This document shows positions 7,859 to 14,937 of a DNA stretch of 14,982 nt, piece by piece (position 1 is the stretch's first letter; each line of letters opens with the position of its first letter). This stretch comes from Gemmataceae bacterium (lineage in GTDB: Bacteria > Planctomycetota > Planctomycetia > Gemmatales > Gemmataceae). Location: positions 1-14,982 of the forward strand of contig JADLBT010000410.1 of assembly GCA_020847555.1 (NCBI GenBank), given 5' to 3'. Under the pieces are notes generated by a model, which worked only from the letters and a program-made list of their open reading frames with translations, ran no database searches and was not told where the DNA came from. Made by a program: the position numbers and the translations under genes.

Positions 7859-7927
7859 GCATCTGACCCAGCCCGCATCGGCACTTCTGGCACTTCATGG
7901 CTCATCGGTGCGGGCTGGGCAGACTGC
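7859..7927 (+). terminator. Long stem-loop after the secreted-protein gene
   Basis: CCCAGCCCGCA (7867-7877) pairs perfectly with TGCGGGCTGGG (7909-7919). The stem runs on inwards to 7881/7905 with two G-T pairs, and outwards through 7859-7865 with 7920-7927 after single-base bulges. About 22 bp enclose a 23-nt loop. It starts 16 nt after the stop at 7842. There is no T-run, so the terminator label is tentative; a 3'-end stabiliser or a dispersed repeat is equally possible. The core CAGCCCGC also occurs in the terminal inverted repeat at 14938-14982. Confidence 0.45.
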
Positions 7928-8149
7928 TGAATATCGAGAAGACTGCGAACAACTCCGTCGCATGCTCCAGGGTCAGTCTATCTGCCCCGCCTTTCTGGGC
8001 GAGCCTGCTGCATCAGTCGAACCGGGATAGGCGCGGTGAGCGGGTCAGGGGGACGGGTGGCAACGCCAGGCCGCTTCCTCTGGCGCGGAAACCGGGACGA
8101 CGCTCGTTCCCAGCTCGCGCCGAATCGGGCTCCAACGGACCTGCCGACC
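7928..8149. other. Intergenic stretch with no recognised gene
   Basis: This is the middle of the 399-nt gap between the secreted-protein gene and the aminotransferase gene. Short open frames cross it, but none has a good ribosome binding site, a recognisable domain or natural-looking composition. No tRNA or known small-RNA shape was seen. The gap also contains a stem-loop at its left end and a palindrome plus a -10-like box at its right end, which are listed separately. Confidence 0.5.
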
Positions 8150-8163
8150 GCCTCCGCGGAGGC
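8150..8163. promoter_or_regulatory. Perfect 14-bp palindrome upstream of the aminotransferase gene
   Basis: GCCTCCGCGGAGGC is its own reverse complement. It lies 28 nt upstream of the TACAAT box and 78 nt upstream of the ATG at 8242, where an operator for a dimeric regulator could sit. It could also form a small RNA hairpin. In such GC-rich DNA, palindromes of this length can arise by chance. Confidence 0.25.
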
Positions 8164-8191
8164 TCGCGCAGACCCTGCAGTCCCCTCTGCT

Positions 8192-8197
8192 TACAAT
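8192..8197 (+). promoter_or_regulatory. Candidate -10 box for the aminotransferase gene
   Basis: TACAAT lies in one of the few AT-richer spots of this intergenic region, 44 nt before the ATG at 8242. No convincing -35 box is present at a spacing of 16-18 nt, so the call rests on the -10 hexamer and its position. Confidence 0.3.
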
Positions 8198-8241
8198 AGC
8201 AGCGACCCTGACGCCCTTTCCCCTGAGAGAAGGATTGAAGC

Positions 8242-9390
8242 ATGAAGTTCCGCCTCCTGACTCCCGGCCCGACGCCCGTCCCCGAGGAGACGCTGCTCGA
8301 ACTCGCCAAACCGGTCTTTTTTCATCGCACCCCCGAGTTCCGGCAGATCCTGGGCGAGGTACTGGAGGATCTCCGGTATGTCTTCCGCACGCGCAACCCG
8401 GTCATCCCGCTGACGAGTTCGGGCACCGGCGGACTGGAGGCGGCGGTTGCGAACTGTCTGCCGCCAGGCGGCAAGGCCATCTGCCTGATCGCCGGCCGGT
8501 TCGGCGAGCGCTGGAAGAACCTGTGCAAGGCGTTCGGCGTCGAGTCGGTCAACATCACCGTCCCCTACGGCCAGGCCGTCCGCCCCGAGCAGCTTGCCCG
8601 GGCTCTCGCCGACCACCCGGACGCGGTCGCCGTCTGCTCCACCCTGAGTGAGACGTCCACCGGCGTCGGCCACGACATCGCGGCGTTCGGCAAGCTCGTC
8701 GCCCCGACACCGGCCATTCTTCTCGTGGACGCCGTCAGCGGACTCGGCGCGATGGAGTGCCGTACCGACGAGTGGAGCATCGATGTGTGCGTTACCGGGT
8801 CGCAGAAGGCGCTGATGATGCCGCCGGGGCTGGCGTTCGTGGCCGTCAGCGACAAGGCGTGGAAGGCGATCGAGAAGAACCCGAACCCGCGCACCTTCTA
8901 CTTCGACCTGAAGAAGGCCCGGGCCAAGCTGGAAGGCCCCGACACGCCGTTCACCCCCGCTCACACGCTGATCCGGGCGATGCGCGCGAGCCTGAAGCGG
9001 ATCCGGGCGGAGGGCATCGAGAACATCTGGGCGGCGCAGGCGCGCAACGCCGTCGCGGCCCGGGCCGGCTTCCAGGCGATGGGGCTGGAGCTGTTCAGCG
9101 ACCCGCCGAACAACGCCCTCACCGTCGTCAAGATGCCGCAGGGGATCGACAGCACCGTCCTGCTCGGTAAGCTCGAGAAGCAGTACGGGCTGAAGCTGGC
9201 CAACGGGCAGGACGATCTGAAAGGGAAGATCCTTCGGCTGGCCCACATGGGCTACATCGACCAGTTCGACGTCCTCGCGGCGCTGTCCGGCGTGGAACTC
9301 GTGCTCGGGGACATGGGCCACGCGGTCGAACCGGGTAAGGGCCTGGCGGCGGCGCAGCGGGTGTTCGCCGAGGGCGTGAAAATCGGGTAA
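8242..9390 (+). CDS. Class V PLP-dependent aminotransferase, probable phosphoserine aminotransferase substitute
   Basis: This 382-residue fold-type I PLP enzyme belongs to the serine-pyruvate / alanine-glyoxylate aminotransferase family. It opens with LLTPGPTPVPEE, typical of the family. It keeps the phosphate-binding SSGTGGLEAAV (about 59-69), the PLP-ring Asp163 in LLVDAVSGLG, and the Schiff-base Lys189 in TGSQKALMMPPG. The C-terminal small domain ends normally. Family members use serine, alanine, glyoxylate, pyruvate or phosphohydroxypyruvate. Because serA follows on the same strand after 139 nt and no serC is seen here, transamination of 3-phosphohydroxypyruvate to phosphoserine is a reasonable inference. 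The specificity cannot be read from the sequence. The ATG is supported by GAGAAGGA at 8227-8234, 7 nt upstream. The enzyme should be cytoplasmic. Confidence 0.88.
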   Translation: MKFRLLTPGPTPVPEETLLELAKPVFFHRTPEFRQILGEVLEDLRYVFRTRNPVIPLTSSGTGGLEAAVANCLPPGGKAICLIAGRFGERWKNLCKAFGVESVNITVPYGQAVRPEQLARALADHPDAVAVCSTLSETSTGVGHDIAAFGKLVAPTPAILLVDAVSGLGAMECRTDEWSIDVCVTGSQKALMMPPGLAFVAVSDKAWKAIEKNPNPRTFYFDLKKARAKLEGPDTPFTPAHTLIRAMRASLKRIRAEGIENIWAAQARNAVAARAGFQAMGLELFSDPPNNALTVVKMPQGIDSTVLLGKLEKQYGLKLANGQDDLKGKILRLAHMGYIDQFDVLAALSGVELVLGDMGHAVEPGKGLAAAQRVFAEGVKIG

Positions 9391-9405
9391 TACGGCGTTG
9401 CCGTA
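9391..9405 (+). terminator. Small hairpin directly after the aminotransferase stop codon
   Basis: TACGGC (9391-9396) pairs with GCCGTA (9400-9405) around the loop GTT, beginning at the base after the TAA. There is no T-run. It is at best a weak pause or 3'-end structure, so the aminotransferase transcript may continue into serA. Confidence 0.25.
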
Positions 9406-9529
9406 CAAGGCCCGTGTTCGGTTCGGCGTTCCGTCGGTTGAGCTGCTCCCGGCGGACCGTCCTCCCACCCCGATTCGGCGCTGACCCAGGAGCAGTCCGA
9501 CCCGCCCAGTAGTTCAGGGGCAAGAAGCC

Positions 9530-11146
9530 ATGCCTCGCGTTCTCGTTGCAGATAAGCTCGAAGTCGGCGGCCTCGACCTGCTCAGGCAGGCCGGGATCGA
9601 ACTGGATAACCGTCCCGGACTGACCGGCGCCGACCTGCAGGAGGCGCTCCGCGCCGCCGACGGCGTCGTGGTCCGGAGCAAGCCGCAGGTGACCGCCGCG
9701 CTGCTCGACAATCCCGGCCAGCTGCGCGCCATCGTTCGGGCCGGCGTCGGCGTCGATAACATCGACATCGCCGCCGCGACGCGCAAGGGCATCGTGGTGA
9801 TGAACACGCCCGGCGGCAACACGGTCAGCACCGCCGAGCACACCGTCGCGATGCTGATGGCCCTCGTCCGCCACATCCCGGCTGCCGACGCGACCCTCAA
9901 GCAGGGCAAGTGGGACCGTAACAAGTTCCTCGGCACCCAGCTGGCCGGCAAGACGCTCGGCATCATCGGTCTGGGCCGCATCGGCAAGGAGGTCGCCCGC
10001 CGCGCCATTGGGCTGGACATGAAGGTCGTCGGCGTGGATCCGTTCCTCGCTCCCGACCGCGCGGCGCAGCTCGGCATCGAGACTGCGCCGGACATCGACA
10101 CCTTGCTGCCGCGCTGCGATTTCCTGACGCTGCACACTCCCGGCGGGGCCGAGAACATGAACCTGCTCGGCGCCGCCCAGCTGGCGAAGCTGCCGCGCGG
10201 GGCGCGCGTGCTCAACTGCGCCCGCGGCGGCCTGATCAACGAGGACGCCCTCGTCGAGGCGCTGCGCTCCGGGCACATCGCCGGCGCCGCCCTCGACGTG
10301 TTCGTCAACGAGCCGCCCGGCGACCACCCGTTGCTAAAGCTGCCCAACGTCGTCACCACGCCTCACCTCGGCGCCTCGACCGTCGAGGCGCAGGAGTCGG
10401 TGGCGCGCGAGGCCGCGCAGCTCCTGATCGACTTCCTGACGCGCGGCGTCGTTCAGTTCGCGGTCAACATGGCGGCGGTGGACCGCACCGAGTTGCAGGA
10501 GCTGCGCCTCTACGTGGACATGGCGAGGCGCCTGGGCCTGCTCCACGCGCAGATGGCGCAGGGGGCGATCAAGCGGGCCGAGCTGAGTTACCGCGGCGAC
10601 GTCGCCCGGCGCAGCACCAGGCTGGTAACGGCCGCCTTCACCGCGGGGTTGCTGGAGTCGCACCTCGCCGAGAACGTCAACATCGTCAACGCTCCGCTGG
10701 TCGCGCGCGAGCGAGGCATCGAGATCGTCGAGCAGATCAGTCCGCGCAAGGGCGACTTCAGCACCCTCATTACCGCCGACATCGTCACCGGCAAGAAGTC
10801 GTACACCGCCGCCGGAACGTTGTTCGGCAACCAGTACCTGCGGCTGGTCCACCTCGGGCCGTACCACCTCGACGCCTACCTCGACGGCATCATGCTGATC
10901 TTCACGCATCGCGATGTGCCGGGGCTGATCGGCTTCATCGGGACAATCTTCGGCAAGCACCAGGTGAACATCGCCCAGATGACGGTCGGCCGGCAGCAGC
11001 CCGGCGGCGAGGCGATCGCGGTCGTCAACCTCGACTCGCCCCCGCCCGAGGAGGCTCTGCGGGAGGTGCGCCGTCATCCGCAGATCAGCAGTCTGAGCGT
11101 GGTCCAGCTCCCGCCCGCCGGGGAAATGCCGGCGTGGTTCGGTTGA
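9530..11146 (+). CDS. serA: D-3-phosphoglycerate dehydrogenase, long three-domain form
   Basis: SerA oxidises 3-phosphoglycerate to 3-phosphohydroxypyruvate with NAD, the first step of serine synthesis in the cytoplasm. The protein has 538 residues. The substrate- and NAD-binding domains fill about 1-310, with the Rossmann motif GLGRIG (147-152) and the catalytic residues Arg232 (NCARGGL), Glu261 (VNEPPGDHP) and His279 (TPHLGAS). An intervening domain (about 315-450) follows, as in the long form known from mycobacteria. A C-terminal ACT domain begins at about 460 with DVPGLIGFIGTIFG. The ACT domain usually gives feedback inhibition by serine, which is likely but not proven here. The length matches the long form. 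The ATG has AGGGG at 9516-9520, 9 nt upstream. The aminotransferase gene lies 139 nt upstream on the same strand and could provide the next pathway step. Confidence 0.95.
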   Translation: MPRVLVADKLEVGGLDLLRQAGIELDNRPGLTGADLQEALRAADGVVVRSKPQVTAALLDNPGQLRAIVRAGVGVDNIDIAAATRKGIVVMNTPGGNTVSTAEHTVAMLMALVRHIPAADATLKQGKWDRNKFLGTQLAGKTLGIIGLGRIGKEVARRAIGLDMKVVGVDPFLAPDRAAQLGIETAPDIDTLLPRCDFLTLHTPGGAENMNLLGAAQLAKLPRGARVLNCARGGLINEDALVEALRSGHIAGAALDVFVNEPPGDHPLLKLPNVVTTPHLGASTVEAQESVAREAAQLLIDFLTRGVVQFAVNMAAVDRTELQELRLYVDMARRLGLLHAQMAQGAIKRAELSYRGDVARRSTRLVTAAFTAGLLESHLAENVNIVNAPLVARERGIEIVEQISPRKGDFSTLITADIVTGKKSYTAAGTLFGNQYLRLVHLGPYHLDAYLDGIMLIFTHRDVPGLIGFIGTIFGKHQVNIAQMTVGRQQPGGEAIAVVNLDSPPPEEALREVRRHPQISSLSVVQLPPAGEMPAWFG

Positions 11147-11180
11147 GCCCGGCACCGGGCCAGTACGCTCGCCTGGCCCG
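11147..11180 (+). terminator. Overlapping alternative hairpins after serA
   Basis: GCCCGG (11147-11152) can pair with CCGGGC (11155-11160) immediately after the TGA. Alternatively CGGGCCAG (11156-11163) can pair with CTGGCCCG (11173-11180). The two share bases, so only one can form at a time. No T-run follows. Termination or 3'-end protection is inferred. Confidence 0.35.
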
Positions 11181-11199
11181 CCGAGGGGGCGGTGGGTGA

Positions 11200-11400
11200 G
11201 GCGAAGAAAGGGTTACCCTTCAGGGCGACGAGACCTTCGGACCGCCCGACGCACAGACCACTGCGGCGATCGAGCAGCTTGACGATTTGGCCCAGCTTGA
11301 GGAGTTGCTCAAGCGCAGGCGGCCCGCAGCGACCTGGCAGGAGTTGCTCGGGCAGCCCGCCCATGAGCAACCGAAGGGGCGACGCCGACGCTCCCCGTAG
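11200..11400 (+). pseudogene. Startless C-terminal remnant resembling an Rpn/DUF4351-type protein
   Basis: Between a TGA at 11197-11199 and a TAG at 11398-11400, a 66-codon frame reads like real protein, with the helical phrases FGPPDAQTTAAIEQLDDLAQ, LEELLKRR and ATWQELL and a basic tail. I associate this FGPPD...LEELL...W-ELL pattern with the C-terminal end of Rpn/PD-(D/E)XK-type and DUF4351 proteins that are numerous in planctomycetes and cyanobacteria; I could not check this against a database. There is no ATG or GTG in frame. Just upstream, another frame (11183-11215) gives AEGAVGEAKKG, the kind of Gly-Glu-Ala linker that precedes this end in such proteins. A frameshift near 11210-11225 plus loss of the main body therefore fits. 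A spurious frame cannot be excluded. Confidence 0.5.
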
Positions 11401-11431
11401 GGCTAGCGGGCCGTTCCCCTCGGCGGTTCTG

Positions 11432-11437
11432 TACAAT
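11432..11437 (+). promoter_or_regulatory. -10-like box placed for a leaderless helicase transcript
   Basis: TACAAT ends 5 nt before the helicase ATG at 11443. Transcription normally starts about 6-8 nt after a -10 box, so the transcript would begin at or next to the start codon. There is also no purine-rich ribosome binding site before this ATG, which agrees with a leaderless mRNA. No good -35 box was found. Confidence 0.35.
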
Positions 11438-11442
11438 TCAGT

Positions 11443-13731
11443 ATGCCTTCCACGACCCGCACGCGCGATCAGCTCGCCGACCTGTACCTCGAGCAACTCC
11501 CCTACGCTCCGTACCCGGTCCAGGAAGAGGCTCTCCTGACCTGGTTCACCACCGACCCGGGCGTCCTCGTCTGCGCTCCGACCGGCACCGGCAAGACGCT
11601 CATCGCCCAGGCCGCCCTGTTCGAGGCGCTGCACACCGGCAAGGTCGCGTATTACACCACCCCCCTCATCGCCCTGACCGAGCAGAAGTTCCAGGAGATG
11701 CAGGCGTCCGCCGTCCGCTGGGGGTTCAGCGCCGACGACGTCGGCCTCGTCACCGGCAACCGCCGCGTCAACCCCAACGCCCGGGTACTCGTCGTCGTCG
11801 CCGAGATTCTTCTCAACCGACTCCTCCACTGCGAGGCGTTCGACTTCTCCCACGTCGGCGCCGTCGTCATGGACGAGTTCCACAGCTTCGCCGATCCACA
11901 GCGCGGTATCGTCTGGGAACTCACCCTGAGCCTGTTGCCGGAGCACGTCCGTCTCCTGCTCCTGTCCGCTACCGTCGGCAACGCGGCCGAGTTCCTCAAC
12001 TGGCTCGACCGCTGCCACGGCCGCAAGGTGACCCTGGTCGAGGGCAAGGAGCGCAAGGTGCCGCTGACGTACCAGTGGGTGCCCGACCAACTCCTCAACG
12101 AGCAACTGGTCCTCATGGCGAGGGGCGAGGGCGGCAAGCGCTACACGCCGGCCCTGGTGTTCTGCTTCAACCGCGACGAGTGCTGGAGCGTCGCCGAGCA
12201 GCTCAAGGGCCTCCCGCTCCTGACCGACGAGCAGAAGCGCGCCCTGCACGCCGAGGTCAACAAACTCGACTGGACGCAGGGCGTCGGCCCGAAGATGAAG
12301 CAGATGCTGCATCGCGGCGTCGGCGTCCACCACGCCGGCATGCTGCCGAAGTACCGCCGCGTCGTCGAGGATCTGTTCGAGCGCAAGATGCTGGCGCTGG
12401 TGATCTGCACCGAGACGCTCGCCGCCGGCATCAACCTGCCGGCTCGGTCGGTCGTGCTGACGTCGCTCGTCAAGGGGCCGTTCGGCAAGGAGAAGCTGAT
12501 CGACGCGAGCACCGCCCACCAGATTTTCGGCCGCGCCGGCCGACCGCAGTACGACGACCGCGGGTACGTCTTCGCGCTCGCCCACGAGGACGACGTCAAG
12601 ATCCTGCGCTGGCGCGAGAAGTTCGACGCCATCCCCGAGACGACGCGCGACCCGGCCCTCATCAGGGCGAAGAAGGATCTCAAGCGAAAGAAGCCGACGC
12701 GCAGCGACACCCGGGTTTACTGGGGCGAGGGGCAGTTTCGGCAGTTGCAAGGAGCGCCGCCGGGGAAGCTCTACAGCAAGGGGCCGCTGCCGTGGCGCCT
12801 GCTCGCGTACCTGCTGAAGCTGTCGCCGGAGGTGGCGCGCGTGCGGGCCGTCATCCGCAAACGCCTGATGGACGAACCGCGCATCAAGGTGGGGGAGGTC
12901 GCGCTGGAGCACATGCTGCAAACGCTCGCGGCCAGGGGGTACGTCCGGCTGGAGCCCGAACCGCCTGCCGTCCCGACCGGCGGGGACGCGCCCGACGCCG
13001 AGGCGGCCGCCGCGGCGCTGAAGGCATACCGGGCGGAGATGGCACACCCGACGCCGGAGTTGGACAAACTCCTCGTCTTCCGCAGTGTCCACCCCCTGTA
13101 CGGGGCGTACCTCGTCAATCACCTCGGCCTCGCCAACCGCGAGGAACGCATCCAGGCATTTGAGAGCGTCCTGGAGATGCCGCGGCCGCTGCTGAAGTTT
13201 GTGCGCGTGCCGTTCCCGGACCGGCTCCCGCCCGGCCCGTTGGCGCTGACACGCCTGGACGAGGACTTGATCCGCCGCGGGCTGATGATCGCCAGACCGC
13301 CGCCCGACCCGGACGCCGACGAGGAGGAAGACGAGTGGGAGGAGCGGCCGCCGACACTGGCGGAAAAACTGCGGCTGCTGTTCGACGCGACCTACCCGGA
13401 CGTGACCGACGTGAGCACACAGGCGGTCTGGGCGGCCGGCGAGTTGCTCCAGTTCGGCGGCAACTTCAACAAGTTCGTGCAGTCGCGCGATCTGGTGAAA
13501 CAGGAGGGCATCGTCTTCCGCCACCTGCTGCGCCTGATTCTGCTGTGCGGCGAGTTCGTCCAGGTGACGCCGCCCGACACGACCGCCGAGGCGTGGCAAG
13601 GCGATTTGCGCGACCTGGCCGAGCAGTTGACCGCCAGCTGCCGGGCGGTGGACCCGGCCAGCACCGACGAGGTGATCGAGCAGGCCCACGCCGCCGACGT
13701 GGTCGAGGGGGAGACGCCGCCGGGGACGTGA
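11443..13731 (+). CDS. Ski2-like superfamily 2 DEAD/DEAH-type helicase
   Basis: This 762-residue ATP-dependent helicase is of the Ski2/Mtr4/HelY type and is probably a cytoplasmic RNA helicase. The visible motifs are YPVQEEAL (Q-like region, 24-31), APTGTGKT (motif I, 45-52), DEFHSF (motif II, 144-149), LSATVGN (motif III, 174-180), GVGVHHAGMLPKYR (291-304), TETLAAGINLP (motif V, 323-333) and HQIFGRAGRPQYD (motif VI, 359-371). The motif II form DEFH, rather than DEVH, resembles bacterial and archaeal relatives. After the helicase core comes a winged-helix-like region, then a charged stretch rich in Asp and Glu (about 620-635), then a helical C-terminal domain in the place of DSHCT in Ski2 proteins. 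The substrate is unknown; RNA turnover or ribosome-related work is inferred from relatives. The ATG lacks a ribosome binding site and may be leaderless. The gene converges with the thioredoxin gene, with 25 nt between their stops. Confidence 0.88.
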   Translation: MPSTTRTRDQLADLYLEQLPYAPYPVQEEALLTWFTTDPGVLVCAPTGTGKTLIAQAALFEALHTGKVAYYTTPLIALTEQKFQEMQASAVRWGFSADDVGLVTGNRRVNPNARVLVVVAEILLNRLLHCEAFDFSHVGAVVMDEFHSFADPQRGIVWELTLSLLPEHVRLLLLSATVGNAAEFLNWLDRCHGRKVTLVEGKERKVPLTYQWVPDQLLNEQLVLMARGEGGKRYTPALVFCFNRDECWSVAEQLKGLPLLTDEQKRALHAEVNKLDWTQGVGPKMKQMLHRGVGVHHAGMLPKYRRVVEDLFERKMLALVICTETLAAGINLPARSVVLTSLVKGPFGKEKLIDASTAHQIFGRAGRPQYDDRGYVFALAHEDDVKILRWREKFDAIPETTRDPALIRAKKDLKRKKPTRSDTRVYWGEGQFRQLQGAPPGKLYSKGPLPWRLLAYLLKLSPEVARVRAVIRKRLMDEPRIKVGEVALEHMLQTLAARGYVRLEPEPPAVPTGGDAPDAEAAAAALKAYRAEMAHPTPELDKLLVFRSVHPLYGAYLVNHLGLANREERIQAFESVLEMPRPLLKFVRVPFPDRLPPGPLALTRLDEDLIRRGLMIARPPPDPDADEEEDEWEERPPTLAEKLRLLFDATYPDVTDVSTQAVWAAGELLQFGGNFNKFVQSRDLVKQEGIVFRHLLRLILLCGEFVQVTPPDTTAEAWQGDLRDLAEQLTASCRAVDPASTDEVIEQAHAADVVEGETPPGT

Positions 13732-13748
13732 TGCCCGGAGCGCCGCCC

Positions 13749-13772
13749 GCCCTCGCTTACGCTGCGGGCTCG
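13749..13772. repeat. Possible copy of a planctomycete-type dispersed repeat overlapping the thioredoxin gene end
   Basis: On the minus strand this reads as GAGCCCGCAGCGTAAGCGAG plus flanking bases. I recall near-identical strings as frequent intergenic repeats in planctomycete genomes, but there is no second copy in this window. It supplies the last codons and the TAA stop of the thioredoxin gene. Confidence 0.3.
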
Positions 13773-14749
13773 GACGGCGCCGGGCTGGAGGGGCGCCTCG
13801 CGAACGTGCGGCGCAGGACCGCCTCGATGAGGGCGGCCGCGGCGGCCCCGCCCACACAGCACCCCACCAGGATCCACCAGCGGGACGTCATCAGGGCCAG
13901 GTGTGGCCACCGGAGCGGGACGAGCGCGGGATCCGGGACCGGCCTGCCAAGGGCGCGGGCAACTGCCTCGTCGATCTGAGCGCCGTGAACCGCGCGGGCC
14001 GCCACCTTGCCGGCGCGGTCGATGACCAGCATGTGCGGAATGCTCGCCACCCCGAACCGGCGTGCCAGGGGGCCGTCAAAGCCGCGTTCCTCGGGTTCGG
14101 CGGGGAACAGTTGCGGCCAGGGCAGCGGGTGGGTCTTCAGAAACTTCTCGAGGGCGGCGCGGTCAGTGTCCAGGCTGACCCCGACAAGGCGCAGCCCCTC
14201 GTGGCGGTGGGCGGCGTGGAGGGCTTCGAGGCGGGGCAGTTCGGCCCGACACGGCCAGCACCAGCTCGCCCAGAAGTCGATCAGCACGACGTTGCCGCGG
14301 AGCGCGGCGAGGTCGAAGCGACCGCCGCCAAGGGTCGGGCCGGCGAGTTCCACAGCGTTGCCGAGAGCGGGGCCGCCCGGCGCCCCCTGCAGAGACGGGT
14401 AGACGGCGGTCAGGTAACCGGCCAGCAGCAGGGCAGCGAGGAAGCCGAGGATCCCGCCCAGGTCGCCGGGCACCAGTTTCAGCGACAGCAGGCGGTCGGT
14501 GGCGCCGCCGCAGATCAGGCGTGCGACCCCGGCCGCGAGCCCGCCCGCGACGGCGAGAAGGGCCATGCGGGTCATGAGGTGGCGGGCAGAACCGGCCGAG
14601 CCAGTCGTCCACCACACCGCGGCGCCGCCGATCAGACCGCACGCGCCGACGAGAAGGATCGCGAGCAGAGCGTAGGCCGTCGCCCCGGCAAGGCCGCGAT
14701 AGCGCGGGGGCGGTGTGACGGACCCGGGGCTGTTAGCGGTTGGGTCCAC
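13757..14749 (-). CDS. Membrane-anchored TlpA-like thioredoxin
   Basis: From the GTG at 14749 the protein has 330 residues. Three hydrophobic segments (about 23-44, 57-80 and 96-118) precede an extracytoplasmic thioredoxin-like domain (about 133-270). That domain carries the redox motif WCWPC (Cys164 and Cys167) within FWASWCWPCRAELPRLEALH and the cis-proline in ASIPHML (Pro238). A fourth hydrophobic segment (about 291-312) lies near the basic C-terminus. The family (TlpA/ResA-like, AhpC-TSA/Redoxin) reduces or isomerises disulfides outside the cytoplasm, for example in cytochrome c maturation. The partner here is unknown. The start is chosen because GGGGAGG (14765-14759) lies 9 nt upstream. 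The open frame to 14920 would add 57 residues of Arg/Pro-rich, non-natural-looking sequence. It faces the helicase gene tail to tail. Confidence 0.85.
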   Translation of the reverse strand: MDPTANSPGSVTPPPRYRGLAGATAYALLAILLVGACGLIGGAAVWWTTGSAGSARHLMTRMALLAVAGGLAAGVARLICGGATDRLLSLKLVPGDLGGILGFLAALLLAGYLTAVYPSLQGAPGGPALGNAVELAGPTLGGGRFDLAALRGNVVLIDFWASWCWPCRAELPRLEALHAAHRHEGLRLVGVSLDTDRAALEKFLKTHPLPWPQLFPAEPEERGFDGPLARRFGVASIPHMLVIDRAGKVAARAVHGAQIDEAVARALGRPVPDPALVPLRWPHLALMTSRWWILVGCCVGGAAAAALIEAVLRRTFARRPSSPAPSEPAA

Positions 14750-14817
14750 GACGAGAAGCCTCCCCGGCGGGGAGTGGCCCGGCCGTCGGCAGTCCGGCGG
14801 TGAGCGGCGCCCGCGCA

Positions 14818-14852
14818 GGAGAGGCGGTTCCCAACGTTGGGGGCCGCCCTCC
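14818..14852. promoter_or_regulatory. Long inverted repeat upstream of the thioredoxin gene
   Basis: GGCGGTTCCCAAC (14823-14835) faces GTTGGGGGCCGCC (14836-14848) with two G-T pairs. GGAG (14818-14821) with CTCC (14849-14852) extends it after one bulged A. The centre is the perfect 12-bp palindrome CCCAACGTTGGG (14830-14841). It lies 69-103 nt upstream of the GTG at 14749 and could be an operator or a leader structure. The remaining upstream DNA also has a 6-bp stem, GGTGCC/GGCACC, at 14858-14879. Confidence 0.4.
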
Positions 14853-14937
14853 CGGCGGGTGCCACGAGTCCGGGGCACCTTTGCTGCTTGCGGCTTGGCG
14901 CTACCGGACCAAACGGCCACGACCTGGCGAGCGGCGC

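Noticed and set aside
7897..8199. Short open frames in the gap before the aminotransferase gene
   Set aside because: They have no ribosome binding site and show Arg/Pro/Gly-rich translations typical of non-coding GC-rich DNA. Several overlap each other.
8191..10327. Long minus-strand open frames opposite the aminotransferase and serA
   Set aside because: Both plus-strand genes keep all catalytic residues. The antisense frames show no recognisable protein features.
11192..11539. A 115-codon plus-strand frame starting with GTG before the helicase
   Set aside because: After its first dozen codons it is Ser/Arg/Pro-rich and runs into the helicase gene out of frame. Only its beginning may belong to the remnant at 11200-11400.
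11074..13857. A 927-codon open frame on the minus strand across the helicase gene
   Set aside because: It is antisense to a helicase with all motifs intact. Its translation is rich in Arg, Gly, Leu and Val repeats with no domain, as expected from the complement of GC-rich coding DNA.
14750..14920. N-terminal extension of the TlpA-like protein to an upstream ATG
   Set aside because: The 57 extra residues are Arg/Pro-rich. The GTG at 14749 has a good ribosome binding site, and the extension would cover a strong inverted repeat.
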